A DNA stretch of 64,000 nucleotides. Origin: an uncultured Flavobacteriaceae bacterium (GTDB taxonomy: Bacteria; Bacteroidota; Bacteroidia; Flavobacteriales; Flavobacteriaceae). The DNA lies in contig CANLCJ010000009.1 of assembly GCA_947489085.1 (NCBI GenBank), positions 41,573 to 105,572 on the forward strand, read 5' to 3'. Below are positions 9,469 to 19,425 of the stretch, one piece after another. The translations under genes were made by a program, and so were the position numbers. Numbering within the stretch: the stretch's first letter is position 1; each line of letters starts with the position of its first letter. The notes below the pieces were generated by a model. The model saw only the letters and a list, made by a program, of their open reading frames with translations, was not told the origin of the DNA and searched no databases.

Positions 9469-10503
9469 TTACTGTGCTGCTACGGGTACTTCTACCCAGT
9501 TTTGTATCCAATTAGAGAGTAAATCTACAAAGGCCTTATCGTCGTTTAAGCAAGGAATGGTTGTAAATGTCTTACCGCCCACTTCATGAAATATTTCTTC
9601 GCCCTCCATGGCTATTTCTTCTAAGGTTTCTAAACAATCGCTAACAAATGCTGGAGTTACTATAGCCATGTTTTTTATGCCTTCTTTACCTAGGCGCTCT
9701 ATAGTTCTATCGGTATAGGGTTGTAACCATGGGTCGAAACCTAATCGCGATTGAAAGGATGTGGAATAGGTACCTTCTTTTAACTGTAATGCTTCTGCCA
9801 CTAGGCGTGTAACTTCTTTACATTGGTGGCGGTAACAAAACTCGTGTGCTTTGCTTGGAGTGGCACAACAACTGCCGTCTATTTTACAATGAGATTTGGT
9901 AATATCGCTTTTTCTTATATGGCGTTCTGGCACGCCATGATAAGAAAACAATAAATGTTGATACGCTTTGTCTTGTAAATGGTGTTTTATTGAATTGGAC
10001 AATACACTTATGTAATCTGGTTTGTTGTAGAACGCGGGTACGGATTCTATTTTTAAATTGGGGAAATCGGTTTTACGGATCTCTTCTGCCAGTACTGTTA
10101 TGGTTTCTGTGGTTGCCATTGCAAATTGTGGATATAGCGGGAAGAGCAACACCTCTTCTACGCCCTTATCTACCAACTCTTGCAATCCTTTTTTTATAGT
10201 CATGCTACCGTATCGCATGGCTAAGGCTACAGGCACGTCTACCTGAGTTTGCAATTTGCCTTGCAAACGTTCGGAAATAACAATTAATGGGGAACCTTCT
10301 TCCCACCAAATTTTTTTATAGGCTTTTGCAGATGCTTTTGGCCTGGTGTTTAATATAATACCCTTAACCAGTAAGTTTCTTGCCCATAATGGCACGTCTA
10401 TTACACGTTCGTCCATTAAAAATTCGCCTAGATATGTTTTTACATCTTTAGGATCTGGGCTGTCTGGAGAGCCTAAATTTACAAGCAGAACGCCTTTTTT
10501 CAT
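9469..10503 (-). CDS. hemH: Ferrochelatase
   Basis: The 344-residue protein inserts ferrous iron into protoporphyrin IX, the last step of protoheme synthesis. It opens with KKGVLLVNLGSPDSPDPKDV and holds FSYHGVPERHIRKSD with the catalytic His189, and SDCLETLEEIAMEG with the conserved Glu. A Cys cluster (CKIDGSCCATPSKAHEFC) sits between these, at the site where ferrochelatases of several bacterial groups carry extra cysteines. Whether it binds iron-sulfur here is unknown. A perfect -7 box (TATTTTTG, minus strand, 10530-10523) lies 20 bp upstream. hemJ follows directly, so hemH-hemJ is a two-gene operon for the last two steps of the pathway. Confidence 0.97.
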   Translation of the reverse strand: MKKGVLLVNLGSPDSPDPKDVKTYLGEFLMDERVIDVPLWARNLLVKGIILNTRPKASAKAYKKIWWEEGSPLIVISERLQGKLQTQVDVPVALAMRYGSMTIKKGLQELVDKGVEEVLLFPLYPQFAMATTETITVLAEEIRKTDFPNLKIESVPAFYNKPDYISVLSNSIKHHLQDKAYQHLLFSYHGVPERHIRKSDITKSHCKIDGSCCATPSKAHEFCYRHQCKEVTRLVAEALQLKEGTYSTSFQSRLGFDPWLQPYTDRTIERLGKEGIKNMAIVTPAFVSDCLETLEEIAMEGEEIFHEVGGKTFTTIPCLNDDKAFVDLLSNWIQNWVEVPVAAQ

Positions 10504-10522
10504 AGTTAAGATATTTATATTG

Positions 10523-10530
10523 CAAAAATA
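10523..10530 (-). promoter_or_regulatory. Bacteroidota -7 box for hemH-hemJ
   Basis: On the minus strand the sequence reads TATTTTTG, a perfect match to TAnnTTTG, ending 19 bp before the hemH ATG. A -33 TTTG-like element is not clear. Confidence 0.6.
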
Positions 10531-10614
10531 AGGCAGAAATACCTATTATCTAAGTTTCTTTGGTTTAGTTTTATAGATGGTCGCATAAGTATTGTCAATA
10601 CTATTATTATACAA

Positions 10615-10648
10615 ACAAAAAGACTGCCATTTAAATTGGCAGCCTTTC
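10615..10648 (-). terminator. Terminator of the 10.7-11.5 kb lipoprotein gene
   Basis: Read on the minus strand, a stem of ctgcca/tggcag with an AT loop is followed by tctttttgtttg. It lies about 60 bp after the lipoprotein stop codon and upstream of the hemH promoter. Confidence 0.75.
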
Positions 10649-10708
10649 TGACTTTGTTCACAAGTAAAATTAAACCTTTAAAAAAGGCAATATTTATATT
10701 TTATTCAA

Positions 10709-11455
10709 TTATTCGTTTGTTAATTCTGATTTGTTATAAACCCATTTAGGTAATTTAGAGCTATCGAAATTAGGCTTTTGTATTGTGTTTACATTTTCTA
10801 CACATACAGCGTTTAGTAAATTAGTTGTATTTAATACACCAAATACTTTATCGTGCTGCGTTTTTAAGAAGTTTCCAAATATAATTTCTGGGTTTATTAA
10901 CTTGTATGTGTTACCTTCTCTTTCGAAAGCCAACATGTCTTTAACTTCTTTCTCGTAAAATTCTGTGTTTTTATCGTAATCTTCTTCTTTTGCAATGTAG
11001 CTTTTACCTGCTACTAATAAAAACTCTCTACCAGATGTGTGCTTTGCACTTAATGTGCCTCTAAATAGTAAGTGGTAATCGTCGTGATAATTAACTTTTA
11101 CACCGTCTGGGTTAAGCTTACTGTTCTCGTATATATGTTCGAAATACGAAGGATCGCTTCCTTTTACTTGTTTTGCTGGAATGTGTTTTAAATACTCTTC
11201 TTTTGTACTAAAGTAAGATGGCATGTTTATAGCACAGTAACCTGGGTACCATATTGGCACGTAATCTTCGTGCAATAATTTATGACTTCCCTTCTTAAAG
11301 ATTACAGGCCTGTCGTAAACACGAGAGTTGTAGAATGTAAAATTATTTATCGTAAATAATTCGCATTCATCCAATGCTTTTTCTTCTACGCCTGTTTTAC
11401 ATGAAAAGCAAATTAAGCAGCAAAGTGCGAGAGTTGTTAGTACTATTTTCTTCAT
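10709..11455 (-). CDS. Lipoprotein of unknown function
   Basis: The 248-residue protein has a lipoprotein signal (MKKIVLTTLALCCLICFSCK, lipobox Cys at residue 19) and no recognised domain. The mature part is soluble, rich in Tyr, Lys, Asp and Glu, with aromatic clusters (YVPIWYPGYCAINMPSYF) and three further cysteines that could form disulfides. It is monocistronic: a terminator follows and more than 500 bp of non-coding DNA precede it. Position next to the heme genes may be accidental. I cannot assign a function. Confidence 0.8.
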   Translation of the reverse strand: MKKIVLTTLALCCLICFSCKTGVEEKALDECELFTINNFTFYNSRVYDRPVIFKKGSHKLLHEDYVPIWYPGYCAINMPSYFSTKEEYLKHIPAKQVKGSDPSYFEHIYENSKLNPDGVKVNYHDDYHLLFRGTLSAKHTSGREFLLVAGKSYIAKEEDYDKNTEFYEKEVKDMLAFEREGNTYKLINPEIIFGNFLKTQHDKVFGVLNTTNLLNAVCVENVNTIQKPNFDSSKLPKWVYNKSELTNE

Positions 11456-12000
11456 AACTAGATTAGGTTAATAGCAATTTTACAATAGGACGGGTTACAG
11501 TCCTTAGTAAAACCACAAGGTTATTAATTTGGATTACTAATTGTTATACAAACTGCGTTAAATTCTAAAATTTTACGGCAAAAAATTGTTAACCAATATG
11601 TTTCAAATAAACGTTAAAAACATAGTTATGTCGTCACAATTTGTATTTATAGTGACCAATATAAAACAAGTATTCCTAAAAAACAAGTTTAAAAGCATAA
11701 AATATCGATGAAATGCAGTAAAGTGTAGTTTGTCGGTTGTTTTGCAGTTGAAAATCACGTTTAGAAATGAATTTCAACGATTAATCGACTAAAATTACCG
11801 TTTACAAATTACCGCTTATAATTCTATTTATTTTGCCACTCTAATAAACTGTGGTGTTGTAAAGAAAAGACACTTTAAATCAATGTGTATTAAAAATTGA
11901 TAGAATGATTTTATTTGTACTAGAAACGTACCTATTAAAAGCACGTTACTAAAACTATACAAATGGATAGTCTAGTAGCAACCTAACCACCAACCAAAGC
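11456..12000. other. Non-coding stretch, nothing recognised
   Basis: These 545 bp are AT-rich and carry no open frame of note and no tRNA-like or repeat structure that I can see. The left part must hold the promoter of the minus-strand lipoprotein gene, but no perfect TAnnTTTG box stands out close to its ATG. Confidence 0.5.
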
Positions 12001-12144
12001 TTAATACTTTTGATGGTATAACTTTGGTCTTGGCTCTGAGTAGTCTAAATCTTGAAAAATACCACAAGATATGGTAGATCTTACTAAAGATTTGAATTGT
12101 ACATGCTTAGATAATGCTTCTATTTCTGGTGTTAAAAATTTCAT
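12001..12144 (-). CDS. Small protein of 47 residues downstream of the AraC regulator
   Basis: Reading from ATG 12144 gives a 47-residue protein beginning MKFLTPEIEALSKHVQFKSL and ending SEPRPKLYHQKY. An in-frame ATG at 12183 would add 13 residues, but MKFL looks more natural. It has one Cys, no membrane segment and no known domain. Codon use looks normal for this genome. It begins 64 bp past the stop of the AraC-family gene on the same strand, and could be co-transcribed with it. It could be a small conserved regulator partner or a chance frame. Conservation across flavobacteria would decide. Confidence 0.5.
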   Translation of the reverse strand: MKFLTPEIEALSKHVQFKSLVRSTISCGIFQDLDYSEPRPKLYHQKY

Positions 12145-12208
12145 AATATGTAGGTTTAAGGATTTATATTTAATTAGTAGCATTTTAGTAAAGTAGCTTA
12201 CATTTAGT

Positions 12209-13105
12209 TTAACTTAAAGACATGACATATTTTTTTGGCGTGGTACCATATTTTTTCTTAAACGCTGAAATAAAATGACTTGAGGTGCTATAACCCACTT
12301 TTAAACCTACCTCGTTTACATTATTCTCTCCAGTTTCTAAAAGTTTGCGCGCTACTTCCATCTTGTAATCAAACAAAAAACTAAATACAGAATCGCCATA
12401 AATTTGTTTAAAGCCTTCTTTTAGTTTTTTAATATTGAGTCCAATTTCGTCTGCCAGTTCTTGTAAGCTTGGCGGCTCTGCCATTCTGGACACGATAATG
12501 TCTTTAGCCTGGCGTATTTTAATAACATTTGTTTCGTCCACCAAAAAAGGACATTGTTCTACATCTGCATCTTCGCTTCTACTAAAATACAGACTTATAA
12601 GCTCGTAAGCTTTTGCTTTAAAATAAAGCGCTTTGATAGAATTATTTAAATTGAAATTGATTATTTGGTTTAACACAATAGCCATAGAGGGGCTTATTAC
12701 GCCGTCTTTATAATACTTCTTATCTCTATTATCGTCATTTAAAAATGATATGTAGTCTGCTTCTTGAGAAAACAAACCGTGAAACTTTTTAATGGGTATT
12801 AAAATAGACACCATCCAGGAGCTGGGTTGTACCTCTAAATGTATGGGCAGTTGCTTTTGCCGGTTGTATAGTAATAAGGAATTCTCTTCCAAAATATCCA
12901 AACTGTATCTGCCTTCGTTAAAAACAAAGGTTGTTTTCCCTTTTACACAGAAATGAAATTGAATATAGGTACTATCTACAGCCCTACTTACACTCTTAGT
13001 TGTATTGGTCTCATTTTTATACATTAATATTGAAAAACCATCATCTACCTGAGTCTCTGCAAAAGAACTTACAGCGACATTTTCTTCAACTATTTCCGTT
13101 TTCAT
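12209..13105 (-). CDS. AraC-family transcriptional regulator (PchR-like)
   Basis: The 298-residue protein has an N-terminal sensing region of about 190 residues that includes a cupin-like segment (YIQFHFCVKGKTTFVFNEG). A C-terminal AraC-type double helix-turn-helix spans about residues 195-298: SLQELADEIGLNIKKLKEGF is the first HTH and NVNEVGLKVGYSTSSHFISA the second, ending in KKKYGTTPKKYVMSL. The layout resembles PchR-type regulators that sense iron chelates. It is divergent from hemA across 191 bp, which suggests that it controls heme synthesis or iron supply. That link is an inference from position. No repressor or activator site is defined. Confidence 0.88.
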   Translation of the reverse strand: MKTEIVEENVAVSSFAETQVDDGFSILMYKNETNTTKSVSRAVDSTYIQFHFCVKGKTTFVFNEGRYSLDILEENSLLLYNRQKQLPIHLEVQPSSWMVSILIPIKKFHGLFSQEADYISFLNDDNRDKKYYKDGVISPSMAIVLNQIINFNLNNSIKALYFKAKAYELISLYFSRSEDADVEQCPFLVDETNVIKIRQAKDIIVSRMAEPPSLQELADEIGLNIKKLKEGFKQIYGDSVFSFLFDYKMEVARKLLETGENNVNEVGLKVGYSTSSHFISAFKKKYGTTPKKYVMSLS

Positions 13106-13266
13106 TTTTTTCTTTTATTTAGATTTGTTCTAAATTAAAGCATTAAAAAATGCTTCAACCACCACTAAAATATGACATTTACAGCACTTTATCTAAAAAA
13201 CAACTCGAAAAACCACAAACGACACTTAAAGTTCCTTGAGCGTTATTTTTTTATATGCAATCCAAC

Positions 13267-13274
13267 TACATTTG
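13267..13274 (+). promoter_or_regulatory. Bacteroidota -7 box for hemA operon
   Basis: TACATTTG matches TAnnTTTG perfectly and ends 22 bp before the hemA ATG. A weak TTA -33 candidate lies about 21 bp upstream. The box is in the 191-bp divergent region shared with the AraC-family gene. Confidence 0.6.
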
Positions 13275-13296
13275 TTTCGCAATTTGAATTTTCGCA

Positions 13297-14562
13297 ATGC
13301 AGAATTACAACATCTCACGTCACAATTATTTTTACGCCATTGGTTTGAGCTACAAGAAAGCAGATGCTGCTGTTAGGGGGCGTTTTAGTTTAGACGATGA
13401 CGCCAAACACGCGTTACTCTCTCAGGCTAAAGCAAATGGTATTGAAAGCTTAATTGTTACTTCTACTTGTAACCGCACAGAAATTTATGGATTTGCACAA
13501 CACCCTTTTCAACTTATAGAGTTACTTTGCCATAATACTAATGGTACAGTAGAAGAGTTTCGAGATGTGGCTTACATCTACAAAAACAAAGACGCTATTG
13601 CGCACATGTTTCGTGTAGGTTCTGGATTGGATAGCCAAATTTTAGGCGATTTTGAAATTATTAGCCAACTAAAAGCAAGCACACGCATATCCCGAAAACA
13701 CAAATTACTCAATCATTTTTTAGAACGTTTAACTAATGCTGTAATACAAGCTAGTAAACGTATAAAAACAGAAACCGACATCTCATCTGGCGCCACATCT
13801 GTTTCGTTTGCTTCGGTTCAATTTATACTTAATACCATAGAAGATGTTACTAACAAAAACATTCTTCTTTTTGGCACAGGTAAAATAGGTAGAAATACCT
13901 GCGAAAATTTGGTAAAACACACCAAAAACGAGCACATTACCTTAATTAACAGAACTAAAGATAAAGCAGAACGTATTGCTGGTAAATTTAATTTATTGGT
14001 TAAAGACTATGCTAATTTACAGGAAGAGATTTCAAATTCTGATATTTTAATTGTAGCTACTGGTGCCCAACGCCCAACTATAGATAAGCACCTAATACAA
14101 GGTAAAAAACCTTTATTAATATTAGATTTATCTATACCTAAAAATGTAGACGAAAACGTTAAATCTTTAGATAACGTTACTTTAATACATCTAGACCATT
14201 TATCTAAGATTACAGATAAAACTTTAGAGGCCAGAAAAGCTCATATACCTGCTGCCGAAGCCATAATTGAAACGATTAAAAACGATTTTAACAGTTGGCT
14301 CGAAACCCGAAAGTTTGCGCCAACCATTAAGGCTCTAAAACATAAACTTACAGATTTTGCTACTGCAGAACTGGATACTCAACGTAAAAAAATGGCTGAT
14401 TTTAATGAAGCGCAAGCAGAGGTAATCAGTACCAAAATTATTCAAAAAATAACAAATCATTTTGCACATCATTTAAAGGATGATGATGTCTCTACAGATG
14501 ATAGTCTGGAACTTATAAAAAAAGTGTTCCAATTAGAAGAACAGCAAAACACAAATGTCTAA
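13297..14562 (+). CDS. hemA: Glutamyl-tRNA reductase
   Basis: The 421-residue enzyme reduces glutamyl-tRNA to glutamate-1-semialdehyde with NADPH, the first committed step of C5-pathway heme synthesis. The catalytic Cys58 sits in the expected VTSTCNRTEIYG motif. The NADPH domain shows NILLFGTGKIGRNT, and the C-terminal dimerisation helix is present, so the gene is complete. It overlaps the hemC-hemD fusion by 8 bp, showing translational coupling. The start is supported by the perfect -7 box 22 bp upstream. It heads the heme operon and is divergent from an AraC-family regulator. Confidence 0.97.
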   Translation: MQNYNISRHNYFYAIGLSYKKADAAVRGRFSLDDDAKHALLSQAKANGIESLIVTSTCNRTEIYGFAQHPFQLIELLCHNTNGTVEEFRDVAYIYKNKDAIAHMFRVGSGLDSQILGDFEIISQLKASTRISRKHKLLNHFLERLTNAVIQASKRIKTETDISSGATSVSFASVQFILNTIEDVTNKNILLFGTGKIGRNTCENLVKHTKNEHITLINRTKDKAERIAGKFNLLVKDYANLQEEISNSDILIVATGAQRPTIDKHLIQGKKPLLILDLSIPKNVDENVKSLDNVTLIHLDHLSKITDKTLEARKAHIPAAEAIIETIKNDFNSWLETRKFAPTIKALKHKLTDFATAELDTQRKKMADFNEAQAEVISTKIIQKITNHFAHHLKDDDVSTDDSLELIKKVFQLEEQQNTNV

Positions 14563-16135
14563 ACCCATACGCATTGGCACCCGCGATAGTGAACTCGCAC
14601 TATGGCAGGCCAACATTGTTAAACAACAACTTGAAGCCTTAGGGCACACTACAGAACTTGTTCCAGTAAAATCTACCGGAGACCTTGTTTTAGATAAGCC
14701 ACTTTACGAACTCGGTATTACTGGTGTTTTTACACGCACCCTAGATGTGGCAATGCTTAATAACACTATCGATATAGCAGTACATTCTCTTAAGGATGTG
14801 CCAACGGTTTTACCAAAAGGCATTATTCAAGCTGCAGTACTAAAACGTGGCAATGTAAACGACACTCTAGTTTTTAAAGATAATGAAGAGTTTTTAGGCG
14901 CTAAAGACGCTGTAATTGCCACAGGAAGTTTACGCCGAAAAGCGCAGTGGCTTAACCGATACCCTACACATAGTATTGAAGATTTGCGTGGCAACGTAAA
15001 TTCAAGACTCGAAAAACTTAAAACTAATGCGCACTGGAACGGTGCTATATTTGCTGCTGCTGGCATTGGCCGTATTGGCATAAGACCAGAAGAAGCCATA
15101 AATTTAGACTGGATGATACCTGCTCCTGCTCAGGGCGCTATTATGATTACAGCTCTAGATGAGAATACATTAGTAAAAGACGCTTGTGCTGCTTTAAACC
15201 ATGAAGAAACTGAAATTTGCACCACCATTGAGCGAAAGTTTTTAAATCGTCTCGAAGGCGGCTGTACGGCGCCTATTGGTGCTTTAGCCCGTATAAAAGA
15301 TGATGAAGTTCTTTTTAAAGGCATATTACTAAGCAAAGATGGTTCTAAAAAAATATATGTAGAGCGTACTGAAACTCTAGGCAAACATCAACGTATGTAC
15401 GAGTTTTGCGCCGATTATATTATAGAACGGGGCGGTAAACGCTTAATGGATGATATTAAGTATTCTAACCGCTCAACAAATGTTGTATCTACAAAAACGT
15501 TAACAGAAGACCAGCGTTTACTTTTTAACGATAAGGTTGTACCTAAAAGCGAAGACTTTATCAAAATTAGTTTAAACCGTATTCGTCCTCAAGTTTTAAG
15601 ATCGGAGATAGAAAATGTTATAATTACAAGCCAAAATGCTGTAGAAGCTTTGGTAACAAATTATTCTGCCGTAGAATTACAATTTAAAAATATTTATTGT
15701 GTTGGACGTCGTACCAAACGCCTAATTACGCAAAAAATAGGCCCTGTAAAACATGCTGCCAAAAATGCTAAAGCTCTAGCCGAATATCTTATTGAATACA
15801 TTGAAGATACCGAGGTTACTTATTTTTGCAGTGATATACGGTTAGATGATTTGCCTGACATCTTAAAAGAAAACCATATTAAGGTTAACGAAGTTGAAGC
15901 TTACCAAACCAAATACGACAGCAAAGAAGTAGAAGACAGTGTAGAAGCTGTAATGTTTTATAGCCCTTCTACCGTGGAAAGTTTTATAAGGCAAAACAAA
16001 AAAAGCAGTATTGCATTTTGTATCGGAGAGACAACGGCAAAAGAAGCTCGAAAACATTTTAAAGATGTTAGAGTTGCCAAATTACCAACTGTAGAAAGCG
16101 TAATTGCATTGGTAAACAAACATTATGAGCAGTAA
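14555..16135 (+). CDS. hemC/hemD: Hydroxymethylbilane synthase-uroporphyrinogen III synthase fusion
   Basis: The 526-residue protein joins two consecutive enzymes. Residues 1-300 are HemC: IGTRDSELALWQANIV, HSLKDVPT with the catalytic Asp81, ATGSLRRKAQ and EGGCTAPIGA with Cys237, the dipyrromethane cofactor anchor. Residues about 305-526 are HemD-like: IENVIITSQNAVEALV, NIYCVGRRTKRLI, MFYSPSTVESFI and FCIGETTAKEA. HemD sequences are always poorly conserved, and here the usual first strand is reduced. A fused protein could pass unstable hydroxymethylbilane directly to the cyclase. HemC-HemD fusions are known in Bacteroidota. It overlaps hemA by 8 bp and is followed by hemE after 70 bp. Confidence 0.93.
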   Translation: MSKPIRIGTRDSELALWQANIVKQQLEALGHTTELVPVKSTGDLVLDKPLYELGITGVFTRTLDVAMLNNTIDIAVHSLKDVPTVLPKGIIQAAVLKRGNVNDTLVFKDNEEFLGAKDAVIATGSLRRKAQWLNRYPTHSIEDLRGNVNSRLEKLKTNAHWNGAIFAAAGIGRIGIRPEEAINLDWMIPAPAQGAIMITALDENTLVKDACAALNHEETEICTTIERKFLNRLEGGCTAPIGALARIKDDEVLFKGILLSKDGSKKIYVERTETLGKHQRMYEFCADYIIERGGKRLMDDIKYSNRSTNVVSTKTLTEDQRLLFNDKVVPKSEDFIKISLNRIRPQVLRSEIENVIITSQNAVEALVTNYSAVELQFKNIYCVGRRTKRLITQKIGPVKHAAKNAKALAEYLIEYIEDTEVTYFCSDIRLDDLPDILKENHIKVNEVEAYQTKYDSKEVEDSVEAVMFYSPSTVESFIRQNKKSSIAFCIGETTAKEARKHFKDVRVAKLPTVESVIALVNKHYEQ

Positions 16136-16205
16136 CGTTTACCATGTGCACCCTTTAAAACACTAATACAAAACACAAATAAACAAAAGCGAGCCAAAAG
16201 CCATT

Positions 16206-17234
16206 ATGATAAAAAACGACTTATTTTTAAGAGCATTAAAAGGAGAAACTGTAGAACGTCCACCTGTATGGATGATGCGACAAGCAGGACGTTATTTACC
16301 AGAATTCATGGAAATTAAGGCCAAATACGATTTTTTTACGCGTTGCCAAACACCAGAGTTAGCTAGTGAAATTACCGTACAGCCTATACGCCGTTATGGT
16401 ATGGACGCTGCTATTCTATTTAGCGATATATTGGTAATTCCACAGGCAATGAATATTGAGGTGCAAATGAAGCCTAACTTTGGTCCTTACTTGCCAAATC
16501 CTGTACGTTCTCAAAAAGATGTCGATAACGTTATTGTACCAGATGTTAAAGAAGCCTTAAACTATGTATACGATGCTATAAAGGCTACAAAAGAAAAACT
16601 TAACAACGAAATTCCGCTTATTGGCTTTGCAGGATCGCCTTGGACTATTTTGTGCTACTGTGTGCAAGGTCAAGGCAGCAAAAATTTTGATAAAGCCAAG
16701 GCTTTTTGCTTTACCAACCCTGTTGCAGCACATCAGCTACTACAAAAAATAACAGATACTACAATTGCCTACCTTAAAGAAAAGGTAAAAGCAGGCTGTA
16801 ATGCGGTACAAGTATTCGATTCTTGGGGCGGCATGCTATCTCCTGTAGATTATCAAGAATTTTCATGGCAATACATACAGCAAATTATTGATGCTTTAAA
16901 AGATGAAACACCCGTAATTGCATTTGGCAAGGGTTGCTGGTTTGCCCTTGGAGAAATGGCAAAATCTGGTGCCTCTGCTTTAGGTGTAGACTGGACTTGC
17001 TCGGCAAGAAACGCACGCTACTTAACAGGCGGCAATATCACGCTTCAAGGGAATTTCGATCCTTCTCGATTGCTATCTCCGCCTTCTGAGATTAAAAAGA
17101 TGGTACATCAAATGATTAATGCCTTTGGAAAAGATAAATATGTTGTAAATCTTGGGCACGGCATTCTACCTAACATTCCTCTAGAAAATGCCAAGGCTTT
17201 TGTAGATGCTGTAAAGGAATATAAGCACATTTAA
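16206..17234 (+). CDS. hemE: Uroporphyrinogen decarboxylase
   Basis: The 342-residue cytosolic enzyme decarboxylates uroporphyrinogen III to coproporphyrinogen III. The N-terminal signature [16 protein letters not shown], the [16 protein letters not shown] segment, [10 protein letters not shown] and the C-terminal [18 protein letters not shown] are all present, and the length is normal. It follows the hemC-hemD fusion by 70 bp on the same strand, in pathway order. The following gene (potassium channel) starts 65 bp downstream with its own near-consensus -7 box, so the hem operon may end or weaken here. Confidence 0.97.
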   Translation: MIKNDLFLRALKGETVERPPVWMMRQAGRYLPEFMEIKAKYDFFTRCQTPELASEITVQPIRRYGMDAAILFSDILVIPQAMNIEVQMKPNFGPYLPNPVRSQKDVDNVIVPDVKEALNYVYDAIKATKEKLNNEIPLIGFAGSPWTILCYCVQGQGSKNFDKAKAFCFTNPVAAHQLLQKITDTTIAYLKEKVKAGCNAVQVFDSWGGMLSPVDYQEFSWQYIQQIIDALKDETPVIAFGKGCWFALGEMAKSGASALGVDWTCSARNARYLTGGNITLQGNFDPSRLLSPPSEIKKMVHQMINAFGKDKYVVNLGHGILPNIPLENAKAFVDAVKEYKHI

Positions 17235-17299
17235 AAAGCAAAAAAGCTAATCAAAACATTAAAAAAAAAGTATATTGTGTAGCTTAAAGTAACTTTACT

Positions 17300-18655
17300 A
17301 TGCCCAACACATTCAAAGCATTAACCCAAAAATATGTTTTATTAAAAAAAGGCTGGTCACCGCAACAGAACTTATTTTACGGCTTTTTTACTTACATTTT
17401 ACTAGGCTTTGTGCTTTTGTGTTTCCCTATTTTTCAAAAGCAAAGTGCGAACATTATAGACCACCTGTTTATTGCCACCTCTGCCGTGTCTACAACTGGA
17501 TTAGTTACCATTTCTGTATTCGATACTTACAATATCTTTGGTCAATTTATAGTCATGACGTTGTTCCAACTAGGAGGTATAGGCTATCTTACTTTTACAA
17601 CTTTTATGTTGCTCTCTACCACCAGAAAAATGACACTGTGGCATAAAAAAATACTGTCTACTGAATTTACGCTCCCTAAAACTATTAAAATAAACGACTT
17701 TTTAAAGTCTGTGGTACTCTTTACTTTTATCATGGAACTATTAGGTGCAATACTGTTTTTTATCGCTTTTAAAATGGAAAACATGCCCACTTTAGAAGCC
17801 TTATGGAGTGCTATCTTTCATAGCGTAAGCACATTCTGCACAGCAGGTTTTAGCCTGTTTAGCAACAGCTTTGTAGATTTTGCAGACCATAATTTTATCA
17901 ATTTCATCATTTCCATGCTGGCCATTAGTGGCTCTTTAGGATTTATTGTTATTACCGACTTTGGGCTTTTGATAAAAAATAAGGCTCACAAATTAAGCTT
18001 TACCACCAAGATAATTTTTTACGGATTTTTGATATTACTCACATTTGGTACTGTATTTTTCTATTTTTTCGAGCCTACTATATCAAATCTACCTTCAAAT
18101 ACTAGATTTCTAACTGCCTTTTTCCAAACCATGACAGCCATGACTACTGTGGGCTTTAACACCGTAGACTTTGGCGCTTTTACACAAGCTATGATGCTTA
18201 TTTGTATCTTTTTAATGTACATAGGTGCATCGCCGTCTGGTACTGCTGGAGGTATTAAAATAACCACACTAACAGCCGTATTTGCTATAATGAAAAGCCG
18301 CTTAATAGGAGACAGACGTATTACATTTTTAGGTAGAGTTATTCCTTATGAAAGACTATACATTGCAACATCTGCATTTATTTTTTATACCGTAATTATT
18401 GTTATTGGTACATTTTTAATTACAATTACCAACGATTTTAAATTTGAAACTATTTTGTTTGAAGTTGCCTCTGCCTTGGGAACTGTAGGAATAAGCACTG
18501 GTATTACGGGAGATATTAATAATTTTGGAAAAATAGTTATTATATTGCTTATGTTTATAGGCAGATTAGGCGTTCTTACATTTGGCTTGGCCATATGGCA
18601 TAGAAACGACAAAGAAGAAACCCCTCCTGTTTTAAAGGAGGACATAGCAGTATAA
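17300..18655 (+). CDS. TrkH/KtrB-type potassium channel subunit
   Basis: The 451-residue protein has about ten membrane helices and the four selectivity-filter loops of the Trk/Ktr superfamily: AVSTTGLVTI, FCTAGFSLF, MTTVGFNTV and LGTVGISTG, each with the central Gly. This length is closer to KtrB than to long TrkH proteins. Such subunits need a cytosolic RCK partner (TrkA or KtrA), but none is encoded next to it. A near -7 box (TAACTTTA) lies just upstream. The gene sits between hemE and hemF, probably a lineage-specific arrangement and not a functional link to heme. Confidence 0.92.
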   Translation: MPNTFKALTQKYVLLKKGWSPQQNLFYGFFTYILLGFVLLCFPIFQKQSANIIDHLFIATSAVSTTGLVTISVFDTYNIFGQFIVMTLFQLGGIGYLTFTTFMLLSTTRKMTLWHKKILSTEFTLPKTIKINDFLKSVVLFTFIMELLGAILFFIAFKMENMPTLEALWSAIFHSVSTFCTAGFSLFSNSFVDFADHNFINFIISMLAISGSLGFIVITDFGLLIKNKAHKLSFTTKIIFYGFLILLTFGTVFFYFFEPTISNLPSNTRFLTAFFQTMTAMTTVGFNTVDFGAFTQAMMLICIFLMYIGASPSGTAGGIKITTLTAVFAIMKSRLIGDRRITFLGRVIPYERLYIATSAFIFYTVIIVIGTFLITITNDFKFETILFEVASALGTVGISTGITGDINNFGKIVIILLMFIGRLGVLTFGLAIWHRNDKEETPPVLKEDIAV

Positions 18656-18660
18656 CAATT

Positions 18661-19425
18661 ATGATTGCACATATTTTTTCTGGCATTAGAGCCTACTTTG
18701 GCGCTTTTAGTCTTATTTCTAAACTTAAATTATGGTCTTATTTTACCATACCTATACTAATTAGTGTTGTAACTGCCATTTTAATTTTTGGAGCAGCATA
18801 CGGTCTTTCAGACAACATAGGGCTACTCATCTCAAAACTTTGGATTTGGGAATGGGGTAAAACTACATTTGCCACATTCGGTAATTTTATTGGTGGTCTT
18901 GTTGTTTTAATTATAGGTATAATTCTATTCAAACATATTATAATGGCACTCTCCTCGCCTTTTATGAGTCCCGTATCCGAAAAAATAGAAGCCTACTTAA
19001 CCAACAAATCTGCACATTCTCACAGAAATACAACATTTAAGGAACAGCTGTGGCGCGGTATACGCATTAACGGTAGAAATCTGTCTATGGAGCTGCTGTA
19101 TACCATACCCCTCCTAATGTTAAAATTTATTCCTTTGGTAAATATTATATCTAGTATTTTATTGTTTGTTGTTCAAGCTTATTATGCTGGTTTCGGCAAT
19201 ATAGATTACACACTCGAACGCCATTTTAAATATAAAGATAGCATCCATTTTGTACGTAAGCATCGTGGAATGGCCATAGGCAACGGGATTGTATTTATTC
19301 TATTTCTTCTTATTCCCATTGTAGGTGTTATACTAGTTTTACCACTTTCTGTAACCGCAGCCACAACCCAAACCGTAAAGCAATTGCAAATGCAAGAAGC
19401 CTCTGCTAAAGCACTTAATGGCTAG
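18661..19425 (+). CDS. EI24/CysZ-like membrane protein
   Basis: The 254-residue protein has four to five membrane helices and the pattern of the EI24 (DUF540/CysZ-like) family: an N-terminal GIRAYFGAFSLISKLKLWSY, ALSSPFMSPVSEKIEAYL, and a YTLERHFKYKDSIHFVRKHRG cytoplasmic segment of 20-odd residues, followed by two C-terminal helices. CysZ takes up sulfate in enterobacteria, but most members of other phyla are unassigned. It begins 5 bp after the potassium channel stop and overlaps the next gene by 8 bp, so the three are co-transcribed. Confidence 0.85.
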   Translation: MIAHIFSGIRAYFGAFSLISKLKLWSYFTIPILISVVTAILIFGAAYGLSDNIGLLISKLWIWEWGKTTFATFGNFIGGLVVLIIGIILFKHIIMALSSPFMSPVSEKIEAYLTNKSAHSHRNTTFKEQLWRGIRINGRNLSMELLYTIPLLMLKFIPLVNIISSILLFVVQAYYAGFGNIDYTLERHFKYKDSIHFVRKHRGMAIGNGIVFILFLLIPIVGVILVLPLSVTAATTQTVKQLQMQEASAKALNG

